Shown piece by piece: positions 8,301 through 10,256 of a stretch of 10,256 nt of DNA. The position numbers were made by a program, and so were the translations under genes. The stretch comes from Methanimicrococcus sp034006575. Its GTDB lineage: Archaea; Halobacteriota; Methanosarcinia; Methanosarcinales; Methanosarcinaceae. The stretch covers positions 1-10,256 of the forward strand of contig JAVESN010000061.1 in assembly GCA_034006575.1 (NCBI GenBank), given 5' to 3'. Every line of letters starts with the position of its first letter. Positions within the stretch are counted from its first letter, which is position 1. The notes beneath the pieces were generated by a model. That model saw only the letters and a program-made list of their open reading frames with translations. It made no database searches and was not told where the DNA came from.

Positions 8301-8590
8301 TGATAATTGACATGGAAAATTTGAGACGATTCAGTATTAAAAGACTGTCCAAGAACTCCACTTCTATTTAAATAATCCCTTTCGGGACCGAGATAATCAT
8401 CCATTAACACTTCAATTGCAAAACTGTCAGAATCATTAAAACCGATATAGGTAATATTTACAGTTTCACTCATTTCAGGAATATCTTCCGATGCTACAGA
8501 AACTGAGAAGAATAACAATAAAAAAAGCAGAGTCAAGAACGATATGTTTTTTAATCCTTTAAAAAATCGAGCCAATAAACTATCCCCCAT
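2390..8590 (-). CDS. cobN: Exported, membrane-anchored CobN / Mg-chelatase H family protein
   Basis: This is a giant member of the large-subunit family of cobalt and magnesium chelatases, which bind a tetrapyrrole and insert metal. Residues 1-33 are a signal peptide with cleavage likely after SVA. From about 471 it follows CobN order: a GYLYHP segment; HFGTHGTQEWLPG (965-977), then the YPYIVANVGEG and HMTPPM blocks; LPTGRNFYGIDP (1451-1462) and TPAAWKVG; YRPRVDV (1562-1568) and RDGFG; RIFAQQLGQYEIGTGN; and GYSGA with an IYGW block (1802-1818). A CCHHTCGNP motif (1914-1922) follows, then a Ser/Gly/acidic linker (1963-2018) and one transmembrane helix (about 2043-2060) ending in SRKRGL. The body should therefore lie outside the cell. 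At 2066 residues it far exceeds the roughly 1250 of cytoplasmic CobN; the excess is mainly the N-terminal 470 residues and the 1160-1430 region. No CobS, CobT, BchD or cobalamin gene is adjacent. Family is certain; reaction and substrate are unknown. Alternative start: TTG at 8575 behind GGGGG. Confidence 0.93.
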   Translation of the reverse strand: MGDSLLARFFKGLKNISFLTLLFLLLFFSVSVASEDIPEMSETVNITYIGFNDSDSFAIEVLMDDYLGPERDYLNRSGVLGQSFNTESSQIFHVNYHYINGYEAPYDTSELKMFSNPDTGDILNQDIVIIDMIFVYENEGLLNNLKEAKIAKPGLKLIQIRTNEADPDGIFYSQEDAELIALINQDFLQYDLMKDTENAMFIEAVNYKTDWTNPLNIGYMLGYNTYETYMDFLYTNIIGPRESDAASLAMLITCHLLKEYAPPEKIEEMNFEKTRILYVGFDPGTETSNYSGVVALDTVKTLLENSIYGNYIEIDTVSFGTVPDPSLNVYYQLKPQLSGADWYSPENLYEDMELKNIQFKDYDVVLFDGFFTKEIIDMFDDVFTDAFDSGASLLFQNQYHIDGGKTAKITTGFPDGSYSFSSSRFVFGSDSAFFGTIIGDIRTQLRKTQIETPQFVYNFIYYAPCATLNFGGYLYHPTEPIRKNSIEDYMDAHEKVESIHNSGKPYVAIIGFKDYKQNMHDLSKTIEDQGYNTVVVANNGFDFYQNMDQYLGKTKLNSDPDDIYDGRYIAAIISYKNWALDYSNQANGVYNLEQLNVPVIKAVGSYEDEENKAIYDTGSGVLSQHFTWMGSSSNLEGMIDFIGTTDDPMHSKNLEWVADRAMAWAKLSEKDNIAKNIALMYYNYPPGKDEIGANYLNVMRSLAGDGAKSYVANPSKETIGKYTSYPGILREMRSEGYNISIDHLPVVTIGKGGEHIFDYTVSDEDLILNEVNLVNLIYTQGINVGSYAPNILNTMVQERMDYINDGNSSHTADNWWGSELIPVSDYLKWIDHEINVNQTMNASLWEDAVDVWGLPETFGAIDNETYWGGMIWTDTENQLKGGQNRNYIVVPMIKFGDVRIMPEPNRALASDKALSSTDYHGDLPPTHQYIATYFWLNRGTGDSTGGGTTGFVDNDGKWKADALIHFGTHGTQEWLPGTPLGLSRTDDWGPVLLPTLPNIYPYIVANVGEGLTAEYRGNALIISHMTPPMIKTQLYDDLIEMETAIRGYQKNVAAGSEVEELLNAYRSIIIGYTFEFGWNDAFIDTFESYKRQMVEDSDYPKIKKTSDVTHKDLQEYLISNKNGVFDDFLENHLHNFVESIRETSLSYGTHVYGAFEENQVVPMVWNMWSRQGLDDIMLETYFSDVPEGSSIPTGQTATISFDDGETVITIEATESGEYNYSEAEILEFVTKVVNHGEGITAADIRTYLDEVFTEDAGNPTYQNKVILFLIGPGYIITDGTIIDFSIDNTAAKLNNTLQKTTDPELKAIVDEMADQLFEFYYYYSVPASPSTLRSEVPTEYKAADGTYITKENMIGKVADTIYNTRQYKGDEGISSYQAFEYGLGTAFGVKIDRPWYNEDMVHYLRGNDRIDYAQKILDCGDSEMNALLNALSAGYIPPSSGNDPVLNPYVLPTGRNFYGIDPSTFPTPAAWKVGQAMGEQMLIHYYETHGEWPETISMMRFGVDFIQDEGSLEACLFYLLGCEPVWTSGGKLSGTNIVTYGTGNDDKYNDMFLLTVNGEQKYRPRVDVVYNTAGMRDGFGTILVKIDKAIKEVAALKEGDHSEVSNSPRKNALEIVKLLGGSEDDLVLWDLATSRIFAQQLGQYEIGTGNLVSASGNLDPNDPDSIKAIADLYLEKMGYLYSQNQWGTSSEQITKLLQTLLGRTDASIFASGGNLYDSLDNDDVFQYFGSMNMVSSMYDKDGNYISDPSKWKTPQMYIADTSNVANYKSGSKIVHTASEYIQKDLAARYLNDEWIKGQMEAGYSGATLMSEFIENIYGWSIVTGGDVLGADTWDKIFDKYTSDEMTEWLSQTSPYALQSINARMVEAMRTGAWSPNMDGLTEDEVKAILAKQQDQLSKLLENYINSVVETGVACCHHTCGNPTLDEFINGQMSVIGADIDKETYEAYQKIVEKTREEQKVSISSGSGSSSGGFGLAIVQAGLEGDVSDGNDESEDENEGESGGGFGLDPGVSVPEVSGYQMMVKNAANSIQNFINNPQFSSSSIIAIAFVVLVVGAIFYGSRKRGL

Positions 8591-8604
8591 TTTGAAATTT
8601 TCAT
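8551..8604 (-). promoter_or_regulatory. Possible 17-codon leader ORF overlapping the cobN start
   Basis: On the minus strand a GGAG (8618-8615) lies 10 bases before an ATG at 8604, which opens a 17-codon frame reading MKISKWGIVYWLDFLKD before TAA. It overlaps the annotated cobN start in another frame. The only good ribosome binding site near the cobN start thus belongs to this short frame, while ATG 8590 has none at normal spacing. A downstream TTG (8575) is preceded at 8 bases by GGGGG. This may be a translated leader controlling cobN, or may only reflect start ambiguity. Confidence 0.3.
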
Positions 8605-8630
8605 TATTTGTTTACTCCAAATTTTTATTT

Positions 8631-8637
8631 GATATAA
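8631..8637 (-). promoter_or_regulatory. Candidate TATA box for the cobN-like gene
   Basis: On the minus strand TTATATC lies 27-33 bp before the leader-ORF ATG. Transcription about 25 bp downstream would begin near 8608, giving an almost leaderless message and leaving the GGAG untranscribed. The palindromic TATA at 8821-8838 is the alternative and would give a leader of about 200 nt. The sequence does not decide between them. Confidence 0.25.
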
Positions 8638-8740
8638 TGTATCAAAATGAAAATATCAAAAATCCCGTTTCTTTCAAAATCTTTTTCGATTTTCTCAAAC
8701 CGGCGGATTTCGAAATTGATTCGGGCGGAAAAATTCCGAT

Positions 8741-8759
8741 TTTCTCAAAAATTGAGAAA
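8741..8759. other. Perfect 8-bp hairpin in the cobN upstream region
   Basis: TTTCTCAA and TTGAGAAA are separated by AAA. If cobN is transcribed from the distal palindromic TATA, this hairpin would lie in its 5' leader. It is also short enough to be an operator or chance. Confidence 0.3.
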
Positions 8760-8820
8760 CGAACGATAACAAATTGTCACAAGAAATGAACAATCATAGT
8801 AAAGAAAAACCGACAGAGGG

Positions 8821-8838
8821 TTAGGTATATATACCTAA
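8821..8838. promoter_or_regulatory. 18-bp perfect palindrome containing a TATA box
   Basis: TTAGGTATATATACCTAA is identical on both strands and holds TATATATA at its centre. As a promoter it could drive transcription rightward (start about 8855, into the hairpin region) and leftward (start about 8803, toward cobN). As an operator it would suit a dimeric repressor blocking TBP access. Perfect symmetry over 18 bp including GG/CC steps is unlikely to arise only from AT-richness. Confidence 0.5.
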
Positions 8839-8854
8839 AATCCATGAAACAGCT

Positions 8855-8936
8855 ATTTCTTTCTAACGAAAGTATTCTTTTGAGGCTATTACCGATTCGA
8901 CTGTGTTGTAATCACAGTCGGAACATTTCTTTTTTG
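8855..8936 (+). ncRNA. Candidate small RNA of about 80 nt
   Basis: The proposed 5' end is set about 25 bp after the TATATATA centre and the 3' end by a T6 run at 8930-8935. Between them are two hairpins: CTTTC-TAAC-GAAAG (8859-8872) and CGACTGTG-TTGTAAT-CACAGTCG (8898-8920, perfect 8 bp). No open frame of useful length is present. Promoter-like element, structured body and terminator lie in the right order and spacing, but nothing here matches an RNA family I know. The alternative is that only the terminator is real, ending a transcript from further upstream. Confidence 0.33.
8898..8935 (+). terminator. Hairpin followed by a T-run
   Basis: A perfect 8-bp stem (8898-8905 with 8913-8920) with a 7-base loop is followed on the plus strand by CATTTCTTTTTT. 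On the minus strand no T-run follows, so it is oriented to end rightward transcripts. No rightward protein gene precedes it, which is why a small RNA is suspected. Confidence 0.5.
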
Positions 8937-9362
8937 ATTTGACTTTTTTCATTCTGATTATTTTTTACGTAATTTAAGTAATTATTTTGCCGCCTGACCC
9001 GATTGAAGAGCCCATTTCTTTTTGAAACGCGTTTCCTTTGAAACAACGGCGATATGATGAAATTTTTTTTGCTTTTTTACGGTTTTATTTTATGTTTTAA
9101 ACCGCATAAGCCGTTGAGACCTCAAGCCTGCTTTATCAAATCAAAAATCCCAAACATACCGGTTTTTGCTTTATTTTCCGAAATCGGATGGTTTTCCCAA
9201 AAAACGGGAAAAGAACCGGAATCGAATGTTTGAAACTTTTTGGAGTTTGGATGTGAATTATTTCAAAAAAAGAGGAGAAAATCGGGAATTTTTCATAAAA
9301 TCCGAATCAATTAATATGCCTCTCTTTTTGTTTTTGCTTTGCCGCAGACATTGAGGTAAACC

Positions 9363-9393
9363 GATTCCGACCGCACGTGACGCGGTTGAAATC
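9363..9393. other. Imperfect 12-bp hairpin
   Basis: Arms 9363-9374 and 9382-9393 pair over 12 positions with one mismatch and one G-U, around the loop ACGTGAC. The GC-rich inner part (ACCGC/GCGGT) stands out in AT-rich DNA. No T-run or start codon follows, so its role is unknown. Confidence 0.3.
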
Positions 9394-9720
9394 AATATTT
9401 CAGTTTATTTTCAGTTTATTTTCCATGTGTTTTCATTAATCTGGTTATTAATTTATTAATTTTTAATTGCTATTTTTGTTAAATAATCATAATATTTCTT
9501 TTAGATTATTAACGGAATAATGTAAGAACAATTACCCATTTCAAATATAGGATTACACAATAATCATATATAATTGTTTCGATTTTATAAATCGCCACCT
9601 GTTGAATGAATAAGGAGGTACAGAAGAGTATAAAACTCTTGAATCAATCCGTTTTCTAAAAAGATATGAAGAGAATTTGTTTTAAAAAAAGAAATAAAAG
9701 TACAAGATTTAAAAAATATG

Positions 9721-9749
9721 AAAACATAAAAACATAAAACATAAAACAT
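9721..9749. repeat. AAAACAT array, four units
   Basis: Four units of AAAACAT (the second has an extra A) are followed by a degenerate AAAAGCGT. The array lies about 60 bp past the pcc1 stop. The same 7-mer is the core of the 13-bp repeat on the other side of pcc1. Confidence 0.8.
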
Positions 9750-9804
9750 AAAAGCGTAAAAACCCGGAGAAAAGAAATCAAAAGACATCAAAATAAATAC
9801 AAAC

Positions 9805-9811
9805 AAAAAAA
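9805..9811 (-). terminator. T7 run directly after pcc1
   Basis: On the minus strand the pcc1 TGA is followed immediately by seven Ts, and further T-rich runs continue for about 40 bp. This suits archaeal oligo-T termination, so pcc1 is probably the last gene of its transcript. Confidence 0.55.
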
Positions 9812-10057
9812 TCAATCGGAAACAGAAGCCACATCGTAAGCGGTTTGAACCAAGCGCATCCAAGTGTTGACCGCGGAGCGAAGAGAGATAATATCTTTGC
9901 TTTTGATTTTTAAAAGAAGGCCGGCGTCGTCTAAGGAAAGAGAAATGACGGAGCGGTCGGAAATGGATTCATGCGTTTCCGGAAGAAGGCTTTGATAAAT
10001 ATCAAAAAGCAAGTCCCGCGTATCCGATTCAAACAAAAAAGAGGCGTTTGCATTCAT
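9812..10057 (-). CDS. pcc1: KEOPS complex subunit Pcc1
   Basis: This 81-residue protein is a small CTAG/Pcc1-family subunit. In archaea Pcc1 dimerises and joins Kae1, Bud32 and Cgi121 in KEOPS, which places the threonylcarbamoyl group of t6A on A37 of ANN-decoding tRNAs. The family signature is the C-terminal strand-helix: GLLLKIKSKDIISLRSAVNTWMRL (residues 46-69), with the conserved D, the LR pair and the N before the helix. The N-terminal half has the expected SLLPET segment (23-28). Full length is typical (about 80-90). The start is ATG with AGGGA ten bases upstream on the minus strand. In many euryarchaea pcc1 sits with rpl37Ae, rpoP and prefoldin beta; here no prefoldin gene follows and a tandem repeat lies upstream, so the cluster looks broken, at least downstream. 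Confidence 0.85.
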   Translation of the reverse strand: MNANASFLFESDTRDLLFDIYQSLLPETHESISDRSVISLSLDDAGLLLKIKSKDIISLRSAVNTWMRLVQTAYDVASVSD

Positions 10058-10110
10058 AAAATTCGAATCCCTTAAAAGTTGTAAAATGATAAACCGTAAA
10101 ATATTAAGCT

Positions 10111-10256
10111 TTAAGATAAAACATTAAGATAAAACATTAAGATAAAACATTAAGATAAAACATTAAGATAAAACATTAAGATAAAACATTAAGATAAAAC
10201 ATTAAGATAAAACATTAAGATAAAACATTAAGATAAAACATTAAGATAAAACATTA
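10111..10256. repeat. 13-bp tandem repeat, 11 copies, continuing past the window
   Basis: The unit TTAAGATAAAACA is repeated exactly 11 times from 10111, and a twelfth copy is cut by the window end. I see no variation among copies, which points to recent expansion. It lies 54 bp before the pcc1 start, with degenerate look-alike sequence in between (10081-10110). There are no unique spacers, so it is not CRISPR. 13 is not a multiple of 3, so it cannot code a periodic peptide. Confidence 0.95.

Larger units (their letters stand above)
8591..9811. other. 1.2-kb intergenic region between cobN and pcc1
   Basis: There is no convincing protein gene. The longest frames lack ribosome binding sites, and their starts are TTG or overlap cobN. 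Noted structures: a 13-bp direct repeat CGATTTTCTCAAA at 8687-8699 and 8737-8749; a perfect hairpin TTTCTCAA-AAA-TTGAGAAA at 8741-8759; a palindrome GAAACGCGTTTC at 9024-9035; a TTTTCCC/GGGAAAA hairpin at 9192-9212; and a tandem TTTCAGTTTAT pair around 9397-9420. A GGAGGT at 9614-9619 precedes a 6-bp hairpin (9624-9640) but no start codon. The two strongest elements are listed separately. Confidence 0.6.

Noticed and set aside
8544..8789. 81-codon plus-strand frame over the cobN start, or a 50-codon version from ATG 8637
   Set aside because: It overlaps cobN and its upstream signals, has no ribosome binding site, and resembles no family I know. A decayed gene fragment cannot be excluded.
8901..8917. 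tRNA-like anticodon arm: 5-bp stem with loop TTGTAAT (would read GTA, Tyr)
   Set aside because: No D-arm, T-arm or acceptor stem can be built around it. The stem extends to 8 bp and a T-run follows, as in a terminator.
9001..9120. Larger fold pairing AACGGC (9044-9049) with GCCGTT (9110-9115) and an inner CGGTTT/AAACCG
   Set aside because: Two six-base pairings over 70 bp of T-rich DNA are within chance, and there is no other sign of an RNA.
9166..9354. 62-codon plus-strand frame starting at TTG
   Set aside because: There is no usable ribosome site. A GGAG inside it precedes an ATG followed at once by TGA.
9585..9863. 92-codon hydrophobic minus-strand frame
   Set aside because: It overlaps the end of pcc1 and runs through the AAAACAT array and T-rich terminator. 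The hydrophobic residues come from T-rich low-complexity DNA.
10111..10256. Possible CRISPR array
   Set aside because: Units are 13 bp, directly adjacent and identical, with no spacers.

Overview
The window looks like a methanogenic archaeon, most likely in or near the Methanosarcinaceae. It carries an AAA+ ATPase of the AMA type (known from Archaeoglobus and methanogens), an archaeal Pcc1 of the KEOPS complex, and a very large exported CobN-like protein. Genes are moderately GC-rich, while the spaces between them are very AT-rich and full of simple repeats. That style suggests a host-associated Methanimicrococcus-like lineage, but the genus is only a guess. I see no rRNA, complete tRNA, transposase or CRISPR array.

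Layout. 1-656 is non-coding: an 18-bp tandem repeat (61-128), then an almost pure purine tract (231-473), then the upstream region of the first gene. 657-2094 is a plus-strand pair: the AMA-type ATPase, then 22 bp later a 94-residue acidic protein of unknown function, ending in a long T-rich stretch. From the other side, convergently, a 2066-codon minus-strand gene (2390-8590) fills 60% of the window. It encodes a secreted, C-terminally anchored CobN/Mg-chelatase-H family protein and ends in a hairpin-plus-T-run terminator at 2307-2339. 8591-9811 holds no convincing protein gene, but it has an 18-bp TATA-containing palindrome followed by a compact hairpin and T-run, which together could be a small RNA of about 80 nt divergent from cobN. 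9812-10057 (minus) is pcc1, with an AAAACAT repeat array downstream and a 13-bp tandem repeat (10111 to the window edge) upstream; the two arrays share the same core.

How it fits together. The ATPase pair is probably an intracellular protein-remodelling unit, with the small protein a candidate partner. Pcc1 serves t6A modification of tRNA and is unrelated to its neighbours. The main point of interest is the CobN-like protein. CobN normally works inside the cell with CobS and CobT, but this copy has a signal peptide, an outward-facing body and a membrane anchor, with no chelatase ATPase subunits or cobalamin genes beside it. A surface role in binding a tetrapyrrole, or moving metal into or out of one, is a reasonable hypothesis but is not shown by the sequence.
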